Shown here one piece after another: positions 7,735 to 17,089 of a stretch of 37,473 bases of DNA. A model generated the notes under the pieces. It worked only from the letters and a program-made list of their open reading frames with translations, was not told where the DNA came from and did no database searches. The stretch comes from Ruminococcus sp. Its GTDB lineage: Bacteria; Bacillota; Clostridia; Oscillospirales; Ruminococcaceae. Every line of letters starts with the position of its first letter. The stretch's first letter is position 1. Both the position numbers and the translations under genes were made by a program. The DNA lies in assembly GCA_015066865.1 (NCBI GenBank), contig SVNQ01000019.1, forward strand, positions 1 to 37,473, in the 5' to 3' direction.

Positions 7735-9468
7735 ATGAGTAAGAAAAAATGGCTGCTGATCGCAGCAATCGCAGTGACTGTCATTGCAGTCGGATTTCTG
7801 ATCACATTCCAGGTGATCAGGCATTCCCAAAGAAAGCCCATCAATTCCAGCGTTACATTGGAATCCGGCTCGGAGGACGAGACGGAAGAAACCGAAAAGG
7901 AAACTGATGCTGTAGAAGAAACCGGTCCAAGTTACCCCGTAGTGGAGCTGGATGTACCGCCCATTGAGGTGCAAAACACCAATGTCCGTATGGAAGCGGA
8001 GGACGCAGTTTTTTCGGGACTTCTGATCGTCGAAAACATCCGCACCGGATACAGTGGTCAGGGGTATCTGGCAGGATTTGAAGCCAACCCCGGCGATCTG
8101 GTTCAGGCGACCTATGCGATCGAAGCGGCACAGCACTACGATATTACCATCAGTGTATGTGCCGATACGGTGGTTACCAATGCGCTGCTGCTCAATGGCG
8201 AAAGACTCGGTGAATTTACCATTGAAGAAAGCGGACATTTCGTGCGTGTAACGTTCTCCGGCGTGTACCTGCCAAAGGGTGAAGTAACGCTCTCCATTGA
8301 GGAGCTTGATGGTCATTTCGCTCTGGACTATTTTGAAATCACCGATTTCAAGGAAATGTACCAGATGGAGTACCGTGATTCCTATGAATTATGCAATAAG
8401 AATGCCTCCGAAAATGCAAAAAAACTCATGGAATATATGAGCATGCACTACGGAGCAAAGATGCTGACGGGTCAATATGCCGCAAATGATACCAACACGG
8501 AATCCGATCTGATTTTCCGGCTGACCGGAAAAATCCCTGCCATTCGCTTCGGCGATCTGGAAGGATATACCCAAAACAGCACCGCTGCCAAGAGCAACGC
8601 AATTGCCGCATGCGAAAGCTGGGCGGAGCGCGGCGGCATTGTAGGTCTGATGTGGCACTGGGACGCACCGACGGGAGTAAGTTCCGTGTATTCAAAGGAT
8701 ACGGATTTCTCACTGATAGATGCGCTGACGGACAAGGATCTTGCACTGCTCGATCAGGAAGAAATCGACGAGCTTTACGATGAAGGCGGCATCACGGAGG
8801 AATGCTACACCATTCTGCGTGACATCGACAGCGTTTCGGCTGAACTGAAAGTTCTTGCAGAAAAGGATATTCCCGTTCTCTGGCGGCCGCTGCACGAAGC
8901 CAGTGGCGATTGGTTCTGGTGGGGCAGCGATGGTTCAAATGCCTACCGCTGGCTGTGGGAGCTGCTGTACACAAGAATGACGGAGTATCACGAACTGAAC
9001 AACCTCATCTGGGTCTGGAATGGTCAAAGTGCGGATTATCTGGTGGATGAGAATATGTATGACATTGCCTCTCTGGATATTTACCTGCCCGAAGAAACCG
9101 CTTACAGCAGCCGTTATGAGCAGTTTGTACTGCTGTCGAGAATGACGGGCGGCGAAAAGATGCTGGCACTGAGCGAAACAAGCAGCATACCGAACATGAA
9201 CGATATGTTCCGTGACAACTGTATCTGGAGCTTTTTCGGATTATGGTACGGTGAATATCTGATCGGCGAGGATGGGGAGTATTCCGAAAAATACACCACT
9301 GCGGATGATATGGTGGCGCTGTATAATTCCGAGGCGGTACTGACGCTTGGCGATACGGCAGCGTATTTCCTCGATGGTGAGGAGCCGGAGGAACTACAAA
9401 AGCCCACGGCAATGGCAACGGAAGAAATGACGGAGGAATCGTCAGAAACAACGGAAACACAATCCTGA
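7735..9468 (+). CDS. Membrane-anchored CBM-GH26 beta-mannanase
   Basis: A 577-residue protein in layers: basic N-terminus and one hydrophobic anchor (residues 5-28); acidic Glu/Thr linker (about 40-70); a carbohydrate-binding module of CBM35/CBM6 type (about 82-203, starting RMEAED); a GH26 catalytic domain (about 210-545); and an acidic Thr/Glu tail. The catalytic acid is Glu388 in WRPLHEASGDWFWWG and the nucleophile is Glu481 in LSETSSI, as expected for GH26 retaining mannanases. It should act outside the cell on mannan or glucomannan. AGGAG 6 bases before the ATG overlaps the stop of the GH95 gene, so the two are co-translated from one message. No cleavable signal or dockerin is seen. Confidence 0.92.
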   Translation: MSKKKWLLIAAIAVTVIAVGFLITFQVIRHSQRKPINSSVTLESGSEDETEETEKETDAVEETGPSYPVVELDVPPIEVQNTNVRMEAEDAVFSGLLIVENIRTGYSGQGYLAGFEANPGDLVQATYAIEAAQHYDITISVCADTVVTNALLLNGERLGEFTIEESGHFVRVTFSGVYLPKGEVTLSIEELDGHFALDYFEITDFKEMYQMEYRDSYELCNKNASENAKKLMEYMSMHYGAKMLTGQYAANDTNTESDLIFRLTGKIPAIRFGDLEGYTQNSTAAKSNAIAACESWAERGGIVGLMWHWDAPTGVSSVYSKDTDFSLIDALTDKDLALLDQEEIDELYDEGGITEECYTILRDIDSVSAELKVLAEKDIPVLWRPLHEASGDWFWWGSDGSNAYRWLWELLYTRMTEYHELNNLIWVWNGQSADYLVDENMYDIASLDIYLPEETAYSSRYEQFVLLSRMTGGEKMLALSETSSIPNMNDMFRDNCIWSFFGLWYGEYLIGEDGEYSEKYTTADDMVALYNSEAVLTLGDTAAYFLDGEEPEELQKPTAMATEEMTEESSETTETQS

Positions 9469-9475
9469 TCAACAC

Positions 9476-9513
9476 AAAAATCCCCCTGCACAGGCAGGGG
9501 GATTCCTATTTTT
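9476..9513. terminator. Bidirectional terminator between GH26 gene and araD
   Basis: A 9-bp stem (9481-9489 with 9494-9502) has loop ACAG. On the plus strand it is followed by TTCCTATTTTTT. On the minus strand it is followed by TTTTT from 9480-9476. It serves the convergent stops at 9468 and 9518. Confidence 0.88.
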
Positions 9514-9517
9514 TCAG

Positions 9518-10204
9518 TTACTTCTGTCCGTAATATGCATTTGCACCATGCTTGCGCAGATAGTGCTTGTCAAGCAGATTCTGGCTCATATTCGCAACCT
9601 TCGGATCAAGGCTCAGCGTCAGCCACGCCATTGCCGAAAGCTCCTCCAGCACAACCGCGTTGTGAACCGCCTCGTGACCGTCCTTGCCCCAGACAAAGGG
9701 CGCATGATTTGCCACCAGCGCTGCGGGAATATCCGCATAATCGGGGCAGCATTCCACGATCACCTTGCCTGTTTCCAGCTCATACTCGCCTGCAATTTCC
9801 TCGGGCGTCATGCTTCTGGTGCAGGGAATCTCTCCGTAGAAATAATCACCGTGCGTTGTGCCAAGCGGCGGGATACCCCGTCCTGCCTGTGCAAACGCCG
9901 TTGCATATCTGCTGTGGGTGTGAACAATACCGCCGATACCGTCAAATTTGCGGTACAGCTCCAGATGCGTGGGGGCATCACTGGAGGGACGGAGCTTGCC
10001 GTCCACGATATTGCCGTCAAGATCGAGCACCACGATGTCATCCGCTGTCATCGTGTCATACTCCACGCCGCTGGGTTTGATGGCGACAAGACCGGTTTCA
10101 CGGTCAAATTCGCTCACATTGCCCCATGTGAAGGTCACAAGCCCATATTTGGGGAGCAGGAGATTTGCCCGCAGGACACGTTCCTTGAGTTCCCTTATCT
10201 CCAT
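9518..10204 (-). CDS. araD: L-ribulose-5-phosphate 4-epimerase
   Basis: Converts L-ribulose-5-phosphate to D-xylulose-5-phosphate, the last step of L-arabinose catabolism. At 228 residues it has normal family length. Zinc ligands His95 and His97 (HTHSRY) and His167, and catalytic Asp76 (SSDAPTH), are in place. The ATG at 10204 overlaps the end of araA by 10 bases, which suggests translational coupling; a weak GGTGA lies 6 bases upstream inside araA. It is the last gene of the arabinose operon before the bidirectional terminator. Confidence 0.96.
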   Translation of the reverse strand: MEIRELKERVLRANLLLPKYGLVTFTWGNVSEFDRETGLVAIKPSGVEYDTMTADDIVVLDLDGNIVDGKLRPSSDAPTHLELYRKFDGIGGIVHTHSRYATAFAQAGRGIPPLGTTHGDYFYGEIPCTRSMTPEEIAGEYELETGKVIVECCPDYADIPAALVANHAPFVWGKDGHEAVHNAVVLEELSAMAWLTLSLDPKVANMSQNLLDKHYLRKHGANAYYGQK

Positions 10205-11625
10205 ATTACATCACCAAGCATAAGCTCCTTTTCCAGAGCATAAATATCGGTTGCTGCGTTGATGGATACGAACTCAATGCCCATGATTCTTGCGAAATCA
10301 CGCAGTACATCGGTGTTGATGTCATAGGAAAGCGTTGTGTGATGTGCGCCGCCTGCGAGGATCCAGCATTCCATACCGGTCAGGAAATCCGGTGCCGGCT
10401 TCCACATTACTCTTGCAACAGGAAGATTCGGCATGCTCTGGAAGGGCTTCACGCACTCCACATCCTGTGCGATCAGGCGCATTCTGCCGCCCATGTCGAT
10501 CAGGGAAACAGCAATTGCCTTGCCAGCCAGACCTTCAAATACCAGACGTGCCGGCGGTTCCTTGCCGCCGATACCCAGGTGATGCACTTCGATTCTCGGC
10601 TTTGTTGCTGCTACTGTCGGACATACCTCCAGCATATGGGAACCAAGGATCAGCTCCTGCTGATAATCATAGGTGTAGTCCTCCATGAAGGAAGTTGCAC
10701 CATCGGGATACATTGCCTTGATGATGGCTGTCATGCCGGCTGTCTTCCAGTCGCCCTCGCCGCCGTAGCCGTAGCCCTTGGACATCAGGTGCTGTGTTGC
10801 AAGACCGGGGAGCTGGCGCATGCCGTGCAGATCCTGGAAGGTGTTGGAGAATGCCATTGCGCCCTCTCTTACGAGGATCTTCTCCATTGCGATTTCCTCA
10901 CGAGCCTGATAACGGATCTCTTCGGTATCCTTCTCGTCAAAGTCGTAAACCTGTGCATATTCCTGCATCAGAGCGTCGATCTCAGCCTCTGTAACCTTGT
11001 TCATTTCCTCAACCAGATCGCCCACTGCCCAGGTATTTACCTGCCAGCCAAGCTTGATCTGTGTTTCAACCTTATCGCCCTCAGTAACCGCTACTTCACG
11101 CATGTTATCGCCGAAACGAACGATCTTCAGGCTGCGGCTGAATGCAACGCCGACAGCGGCTCTCTGCCAGTCAGCAATCTTTGCCTGTACTCTCTCATCC
11201 ATCCAGTGACCAGCAACCACTCTGCGAGGTGTGCGCATACGAGCGCCGATGAAGCCATGCTCACGGTCGCCGTGTGCGGACTGGTGGAGATTCATGTAGT
11301 CCATGTCGATCTCTTCGTTCGGGATATAATCCTTGAACTGGGTGTGCAGATGCAGCCAGGGCTTCTGCAGTCTTGCAAAGCCGTTGATCCACATCTTGGA
11401 CGGGGAGAAGGTGTGGCAGAATGTGATGATACCTGCACACTCGTCATCGTAGTTTGCTTCCTTGATGATGGATTCGATCTCTGCGGGAGTCTTTGCAGTC
11501 ATCTTGTATTCCACAGGGAACGGAAGCTTGAGTCCTGCAACGATAACCTTGGAGTCCTCCTCTACCTGTCTTAATGTTTCCTCGCCATAAAGGGACTGGG
11601 AACCTGTAATAAACCAGAATTTCAT
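10195..11625 (-). CDS. araA: L-arabinose isomerase
   Basis: Interconverts L-arabinose and L-ribulose in the cytoplasm. The 476-residue protein starts [14 protein letters not shown], the classic AraA N-terminus. Metal and substrate residues are visible: Glu290 in [10 protein letters not shown], Glu315 in SFMEDY, His330 in GSHMLEV and His429 in AGGAHHT. AGGAGG lies 9 bases before the ATG. It is 14 bases after the kinase gene and overlaps araD, so the three catabolic genes form one unit behind the transporter. Confidence 0.97.
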   Translation of the reverse strand: MKFWFITGSQSLYGEETLRQVEEDSKVIVAGLKLPFPVEYKMTAKTPAEIESIIKEANYDDECAGIITFCHTFSPSKMWINGFARLQKPWLHLHTQFKDYIPNEEIDMDYMNLHQSAHGDREHGFIGARMRTPRRVVAGHWMDERVQAKIADWQRAAVGVAFSRSLKIVRFGDNMREVAVTEGDKVETQIKLGWQVNTWAVGDLVEEMNKVTEAEIDALMQEYAQVYDFDEKDTEEIRYQAREEIAMEKILVREGAMAFSNTFQDLHGMRQLPGLATQHLMSKGYGYGGEGDWKTAGMTAIIKAMYPDGATSFMEDYTYDYQQELILGSHMLEVCPTVAATKPRIEVHHLGIGGKEPPARLVFEGLAGKAIAVSLIDMGGRMRLIAQDVECVKPFQSMPNLPVARVMWKPAPDFLTGMECWILAGGAHHTTLSYDINTDVLRDFARIMGIEFVSINAATDIYALEKELMLGDVIWR

Positions 11626-11639
11626 ATGAAATAACCTCC

Positions 11640-13235
11640 TTAATCTGCATTTGCAGTTACAGCCGCCTGTTCAACGGCAAGTCCTGCTCTGTATGCCTTC
11701 ATATACTCTGCAAAACCTTCTGCATCCTCACCAAAGGGATCCATGCTGGTTCCGCTCATACCTGCGAATACGTTTCTATTCAGATAATCCGCAAGGCTTT
11801 CGCTCTTATCTTCTCTTGCCTGATATGCTGCAAGCAGGGCAATGCCCCATGCACCGCCTTCGCTTGCGGAATCCATGAGCGTCACCGGAACACCCAATGC
11901 GGATGCCAGAAAACGCTGACCTGTCACGGGGGACTTGAACAATCCGCCATGGGCATAGATCTTATGCAATGTGATCTTTTCCTCATTCATCAGGATGTCC
12001 ATGCCGATCTTAAGGGTTGCCATGCATGAATAGATCAGGCTACGCATGAGATTTGCAATTGTAAATTCAGAATTGGGCGTGCGCATCAGAAGCGGTCTGC
12101 CCTCAGTAAATTCTGTTACATGCTCGCCGGAATAATAGTTGTAACTGAGAATGCCGTCGCAGTCCGGCTTTCCGGACAATGCTGCCGCATAGAGCTTGTC
12201 ATAAAGCTCTGCCTTTTTGACATCGGCACCGAACATCTTCAGTGTTTCGCCGAACATTGCGATCCACGCATCCAGATCCGTAGTGCAGTTGTTGCAGTGT
12301 ACCATCGCCACGGGATGTCCGCAGGGGGTCGTAACGATGTCGATCTGCTTGTAAACGGCACTCAGATCACGCTCCAGTACTGCCATTGCAAAAATGGAAG
12401 TACCTGCGGAAATATTTCCTGTACGGGGGGCAATACTGTTGGTTGCCACCATACCCGTCTGTGCATCACCCTCAGGCGGACAGAACGGAACGCCTGATTT
12501 GAAGGTTCCACTCGGATCGAGCAGTCTTGCGCCCACCTCCGTCAGCGTGCCTGCACACTCCCCAACGGGAACGATTGCAGGCAGGATCTCGGAAAGATTC
12601 TGCGTGAATGCAGTATTCTCCGTCAGCTTTGCAAACTTTGCAAGCATGGTTTTATTATAGTTTCCGGTTTCCGGATCAATGGGGAACATGCCCGAACCAT
12701 CGCCGATACCGATCACCTTTTCCCCTGTCAGAATCCAGTGCACATAGCCTGCAAGCGTTGTCATGAAATGCACACGGGACACATGCGGCTCACCGTTGAG
12801 AATTGCCTGATACAGATGAGCAATGCTCCAGCGCTGGGGAATATTGAAGCCAAACTCCTTGGTCACCGCATCCGCTGCCTCCTCGGTCATGGTATTGCGC
12901 CATGTACGGAAGGGTACAAGGATCTGATTGTCCTCATCGAATGCAAGATAGCCGTGCATCATAGCGGATACACCGATGGAAGCAGTTGTTTCAAGTGCAA
13001 CGCCGTACTTTGCTTTGACATCCGCTATAAGTGCTGCGAAGCAGCCCTGCATGCCCTTGCGGACTTCGTCAAGCGAATATGTCCAGATTCCGTTTTCCAA
13101 GCTGTTTGTCCAGTCATAGGTTCCGGACGCCAACGGCTTAGAATCCATACCGATCAGCACGGCTTTGATTCTTGTCGAACCAAATTCGATGCCGATCGCA
13201 GTTTTTCCTGTTGTAATCTGTGTCATCCTATCCAT
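11640..13235 (-). CDS. FGGY-family sugar kinase, probable L-ribulokinase
   Basis: Expected to phosphorylate L-ribulose at C5 with ATP. Start at 13235 (MDRMTQITTGK) is chosen because AAGGAG lies 7 bases upstream and the gene then begins 4 bases after the permease stop; the longer frame to 13310 would overlap the permease. It gives 531 residues. N-terminal FGGY motif: IEFGSTRIKAVLIG. The second domain has TGNISAGTSIFAM and a C-terminal HGGLFKSPV and EGGAWGIALLA. It is not a close match to Escherichia coli AraB (566 residues) and belongs to the divergent kinase type found beside araA in clostridia, so substrate assignment rests on context with araA and araD. Xylulose is the main alternative. Confidence 0.88.
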   Translation of the reverse strand: MDRMTQITTGKTAIGIEFGSTRIKAVLIGMDSKPLASGTYDWTNSLENGIWTYSLDEVRKGMQGCFAALIADVKAKYGVALETTASIGVSAMMHGYLAFDEDNQILVPFRTWRNTMTEEAADAVTKEFGFNIPQRWSIAHLYQAILNGEPHVSRVHFMTTLAGYVHWILTGEKVIGIGDGSGMFPIDPETGNYNKTMLAKFAKLTENTAFTQNLSEILPAIVPVGECAGTLTEVGARLLDPSGTFKSGVPFCPPEGDAQTGMVATNSIAPRTGNISAGTSIFAMAVLERDLSAVYKQIDIVTTPCGHPVAMVHCNNCTTDLDAWIAMFGETLKMFGADVKKAELYDKLYAAALSGKPDCDGILSYNYYSGEHVTEFTEGRPLLMRTPNSEFTIANLMRSLIYSCMATLKIGMDILMNEEKITLHKIYAHGGLFKSPVTGQRFLASALGVPVTLMDSASEGGAWGIALLAAYQAREDKSESLADYLNRNVFAGMSGTSMDPFGEDAEGFAEYMKAYRAGLAVEQAAVTANAD

Positions 13236-13239
13236 CGTA

Positions 13240-14313
13240 CTACTCCTTTTTTGAGACAGCTGCGGTATCTTCCGCAGACGCAGGGGACTTGGACTTTCTG
13301 GACATAACAATACTCTGGATCACGAGGAACAGACAGAGCATTGCAGCAATGGTGATACCCGTCCACCATGCCTGATCCAGACCAACGGAAGATACAATGT
13401 TCTGAATCAGTGCGAGTGACATTACGCCGAACAGTGTGCCGATGATATTGCCGACACCGCCGGTCAGCATGGTACCGCCGATAATGGAAGATGCGATGGC
13501 ATTCATTTCTGCGCCGGACGCATGGGATGCAGAACCGGAGCCAACGTGCATGAAGTATACAAAGCCGCCGATACCTGCCAGAAGTCCGCAAAGCAGATAG
13601 GAGATGAATGTGGTTCTCTTGACATTGACGCCCAGCATGAGTGCACTCTGTCTGTTGCCGCCAACTGCATAGAAATTACGACCGGTCTTTGTCCACTTGA
13701 GTACGAAGAACAGAACTGCAACGATGAGCAGTGCTACAACCACACCGATTTCGATGTAGGCATTCACATAGTTGCCTGCCTTATTGACATAGCCCATGAA
13801 AGGCACAATGATACGGGTTTCCTTCAGTGCAACGAACTGTTCGTTTACAACGTTGAAGGGATTGGTGTTTACGATCGTTGTCATACCACGGGCAAAGAAC
13901 ATGCCTGCGAGTGTAACGATGAACGGCTGGATCTCCAGATAGGAAATCAGATAGCCCTGAATCAAACCGAATGCCAGACCGATGCCGATGGAAATCAGAA
14001 TCGCACCGATGACATTGCCATTATAATGATCAAGGAACACTGCACAGCACATACAAACAAGTGCCGTTACGCCGCCCACGGAAATATCAATACCGCCGGT
14101 GATCATTACAAGGCTCATGCCGCAGGACAGAATGATCAATGCAGCATTGGCATTGAGTATGTTGAAAAACGTCTGGGGTTTCAAAAAGCCTTCGCCAAGG
14201 AACAGAATCGCACCCAGATACATCACGAAGAATACCACGATGGTGATGGATGTCAGCAGGTTGGTATCCGTCATATTGCCGATTCTATTGCGTAATTTGT
14301 TTGAAAACGACAT
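13240..14313 (-). CDS. Sugar ABC transporter permease, YjfF type
   Basis: A 357-residue integral membrane protein with about nine hydrophobic segments and the BPD_transp_2 signatures of ribose/galactofuranose-type permeases: GMSLVMITGGIDISVGG near residue 65-80 and GGNRQSALMLGVNV near 220-233. It pairs with the second permease at 14353, which matches the two different permease subunits of the E. coli YtfT/YjfF system rather than the RbsC homodimer. GGAGG lies 7 bases before the ATG. The cytoplasmic C-terminal tail is short and charged. The stop overlaps the ribosome binding site of the kinase gene. Confidence 0.92.
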   Translation of the reverse strand: MSFSNKLRNRIGNMTDTNLLTSITIVVFFVMYLGAILFLGEGFLKPQTFFNILNANAALIILSCGMSLVMITGGIDISVGGVTALVCMCCAVFLDHYNGNVIGAILISIGIGLAFGLIQGYLISYLEIQPFIVTLAGMFFARGMTTIVNTNPFNVVNEQFVALKETRIIVPFMGYVNKAGNYVNAYIEIGVVVALLIVAVLFFVLKWTKTGRNFYAVGGNRQSALMLGVNVKRTTFISYLLCGLLAGIGGFVYFMHVGSGSASHASGAEMNAIASSIIGGTMLTGGVGNIIGTLFGVMSLALIQNIVSSVGLDQAWWTGITIAAMLCLFLVIQSIVMSRKSKSPASAEDTAAVSKKE

Positions 14314-14352
14314 AGTTACTCCTCCATTTCATAATTGTAAGATACCGTCGGG

Positions 14353-15453
14353 TTAAGCCTGCGTTTTTGCAGTTTTGCCACCCGTGATTTTCTTCCACAG
14401 GGAAGAAAGCTTTTCTCTTACAACAGGTGCGCTCAGGACTACGAGTACGATTACGACAATCGCCTTGTATGCGGACAGCGCAGCGGACTGCACTTCCATT
14501 TTGTAAAGAGTAGTCGTGAGAAACTGGATTACATAAGCACCGAGAATGGAAGCTGTCATGTTGAACTTACCGCCGCTGAGAGCGTTGCCGCCCAGCGCAA
14601 CTGCAAGGATGGCGTCCATTTCAATGTCCTTTGCAATAACGGAATAGTTGATGGACGACAGACGGCTAACCTTGATAAATGCCGCTACTGCAACACACAG
14701 ACCCAGAATTACATAAGTGATGAACTTGATCATCTGGGGGTTCAGACCATTCAGACGGGAGGATTTTTCATTGATGCCGACGGACTGCACATAGAGTCCG
14801 AGATTGGTGAACTTCAATGCCAGTGCAATCACCGCCATGCAGATCAGTGCAATGAAGAACGGTGTGGGAATCGGAACGCCCGGAATGAAGCCGCCGAAAT
14901 ATGTAAATGTCTTATCGGAAACGATCGGGAGTTCATTGTTGTTGATCCACGCTGCGATGGAGCGTCCTGCTGTAAAGAGAATCAGCGTTGCTACCATGGG
15001 CTGGATCTTAAAATAGGCTACGAGCGTTCCGTTGAATGCACCGAAGAGCATTGCAACCACGCAGCTGACGAGGAATGCAACGATGATGGGAGCCTGCAGC
15101 ACTTCGGGACGGGAATCCGTACCGCAAAGAACACGCAGCACCACACTGCCGCTGATGGCAATGGCTGCACCCACACTGATGTCCTGTCCGCCGGAAGCGG
15201 CAGTTACCAGCGTCATACCGATTGCCAGAATGGCAAGCTCGGAGCCGTAGTCGATGATGGTCATCAGGTTTCCGGAAAGCACCGGAAATCCGTCACTGGA
15301 ATATCCCAGTGTAATCTTAAAGAATGAAGGGTCAACGATCAGGTTAAAAATTGCAAGCAGCAGGAGTGCCGCAATCGGAATAAAAATCTGATGCCTGAAC
15401 AGGTTCTTGAAGAAACCGGCTGCGCCCTTTTCCTTGATATATCTTTCACTCAT
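14353..15453 (-). CDS. Sugar ABC transporter permease, YtfT type
   Basis: A 366-residue membrane protein of the BPD_transp_2 family with about nine to ten hydrophobic segments. Signature regions are GMTLVTAASGGQDISVGAA (about residues 98-116) and AVALGGNALSGGKFN (about 285-299). The ATG overlaps the stop of the ATPase gene in an ATGA arrangement, so translation is coupled. It is 39 bases upstream of the YjfF-type gene. Together they should form the membrane channel of one importer. Confidence 0.92.
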   Translation of the reverse strand: MSERYIKEKGAAGFFKNLFRHQIFIPIAALLLLAIFNLIVDPSFFKITLGYSSDGFPVLSGNLMTIIDYGSELAILAIGMTLVTAASGGQDISVGAAIAISGSVVLRVLCGTDSRPEVLQAPIIVAFLVSCVVAMLFGAFNGTLVAYFKIQPMVATLILFTAGRSIAAWINNNELPIVSDKTFTYFGGFIPGVPIPTPFFIALICMAVIALALKFTNLGLYVQSVGINEKSSRLNGLNPQMIKFITYVILGLCVAVAAFIKVSRLSSINYSVIAKDIEMDAILAVALGGNALSGGKFNMTASILGAYVIQFLTTTLYKMEVQSAALSAYKAIVVIVLVVLSAPVVREKLSSLWKKITGGKTAKTQA

Positions 15454-16967
15454 GCTTCCTCACCTCCGGCAATTGTTGCCATAATCATATTCTGCGTCAG
15501 CTCATCGCCCGAAAGCTCGCCGACAACCTTTCTGTCTCTCATAACTACCAGACGTGAGCAGGTACGCAGCATCTCATCGGTTTCGGAAGAAATGAAGGTC
15601 ACGCTCATGCCCTCGGAAGCCAGCTTCAGCACAAGTTTCTGAATGTCGATCTTAGTTCCTACGTCGATACCTCTTGTCGGTTCGTCAAGAATCAGATACT
15701 GCGGATTTGTCAGCAGCCAGCGTGCAAGAATTACCTTCTGCTGATTGCCGCCGGACAGTGACTTGATCGGCGTATGCACGGATGCTGTTTTAATATCAAG
15801 AAGCTTGATATACTTTTCTGCAAACTCGTTCGCCTTTGCCTTGGAGAAGGGTTTGAAGAAGCCCGTCTTTACCTGCAGGGCAAGAATAATATTATCTCTT
15901 ACCGATAGATCGCCCACGATACCGTCACGCTTACGATCCTCCGCAAGATAGGCAATTCCCTGCTTCATAGCGTCGATGGGCTTTGTGATCTTTACAGGCT
16001 TGCCGCCCATCTTTACCTGACCGCCGATTACCTTATCAGCGCCGAAAATTGCACGGACACATTCGCTTCGTCCGGAACCGAGCAGACCGGTAAATCCGTT
16101 GACTTCGCCCTTTCTGATGTAGAAATCAAACGGCTTGATGCCTTCTGTACTGCAAAGTCCCTTTGCCTCGAATACCGGCGGTTCATTTGTCTTTGTGCTT
16201 GCTGCGGAATTATCACCCTTGATGTCCGCCATATCGTCAAGCTCCTTGCCGAGCATCTTGGATACCAGCTGTACTCTGGGAAGGTCGCTGATTTCATATT
16301 CACCAACAAGCGTACCGTCACGCAGCACAGTGATCTTATCGCAAACCTCATACACCTGATCAAGGAAGTGCGTAACAAAAATAATGCCAACGCCCCTTGC
16401 CTTCAGATCACGCATGAGCTTGAAGAGCTTTGCAACCTCGCTCTCATCAAGAGAAGATGTCGGCTCGTCCAGAATCAGAACCTTACATTCCATATCCACC
16501 GCACGGGCAATGGCTACCATCTGCTGTACGGCAAGTGAGCAGCTTGCAAGCTGCTGTTCGGGCTTTACGGCAATACCAAGGGATTTCAGAATCTTTTCTG
16601 CGCCTGCATTCATCTGCTTCCAGTTCAGCAGCGCCCCTTCGCCACGTCCGATGTACATATTTTCCGCAACCGAAAGATTCGGACACAGGGAAATTTCCTG
16701 ATACACCGTACTGATACCGTACTTCTGTGCTTCCTGAGGAGATCTGATCAGAATGGGCTTACTGTACCCCTTCATATAGACACTGCCGGAATCCTTCTGA
16801 TACACACCTGTCAGAACCTTGATCAGTGTGGATTTTCCCGCACCGTTTTCACCCATGAGCGCATGGATCTCTCCTTCGCAAAGCGTAAAGTCCACATTCT
16901 GTAATGCTTTTACACCCGGAAAAGTCTTGTAAATATTGCGCATTTCCAAAACTGCTTTTTCTCGCAT
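15450..16967 (-). CDS. Sugar ABC transporter ATP-binding protein (duplicated NBD, YtfR/RbsA/AraG class)
   Basis: Start at 16967 (MREKAVLEMRNIYK) is chosen because GGAGGTG lies upstream; longer in-frame starts at 16985 and 17048 lack a site, and 17048 lies inside the preceding terminator. The protein is 505 residues. The first nucleotide-binding domain has Walker A GENGAGKST and Walker B LILDEPTSSLDES. The second has a degenerate Walker A (GLLGSGRSE) but a good signature and Walker B (LSGGNQQKV, LILDEPTRGID). This asymmetric pair is normal for monosaccharide importers of this class. It powers uptake through the two permeases downstream. Confidence 0.95.
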   Translation of the reverse strand: MREKAVLEMRNIYKTFPGVKALQNVDFTLCEGEIHALMGENGAGKSTLIKVLTGVYQKDSGSVYMKGYSKPILIRSPQEAQKYGISTVYQEISLCPNLSVAENMYIGRGEGALLNWKQMNAGAEKILKSLGIAVKPEQQLASCSLAVQQMVAIARAVDMECKVLILDEPTSSLDESEVAKLFKLMRDLKARGVGIIFVTHFLDQVYEVCDKITVLRDGTLVGEYEISDLPRVQLVSKMLGKELDDMADIKGDNSAASTKTNEPPVFEAKGLCSTEGIKPFDFYIRKGEVNGFTGLLGSGRSECVRAIFGADKVIGGQVKMGGKPVKITKPIDAMKQGIAYLAEDRKRDGIVGDLSVRDNIILALQVKTGFFKPFSKAKANEFAEKYIKLLDIKTASVHTPIKSLSGGNQQKVILARWLLTNPQYLILDEPTRGIDVGTKIDIQKLVLKLASEGMSVTFISSETDEMLRTCSRLVVMRDRKVVGELSGDELTQNMIMATIAGGEEA

Positions 16968-17004
16968 CTGCGGTTTCACCTCCATAAAAATTGCAAGAAT
17001 GCTT

Positions 17005-17053
17005 AAAAAATGCGCAGCGTGACATACGGAATTTCCATTATGCCGCACTGCGC
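17005..17053 (-). terminator. Attenuator-like terminator between binding-protein and ATPase genes
   Basis: On the minus strand, a 15-bp stem (17053-17039 with 17026-17012) contains one mismatch and two G-U pairs, has a 12-base loop, and is followed by six Ts (17010-17005). It lies 37 bases after the binding-protein stop and within the operon, so it should cut most transcripts there and keep the binding protein in excess over the membrane components. Confidence 0.85.
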
Positions 17054-17089
17054 TTTTCTTTAGATACTATTTACTATTGACAATAGCAA

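Noticed and set aside
10339..11574. Open frame of 411 codons antisense to araA
   Set aside because: Shadow of araA; Cys/His-rich nonsense composition and no start signals.
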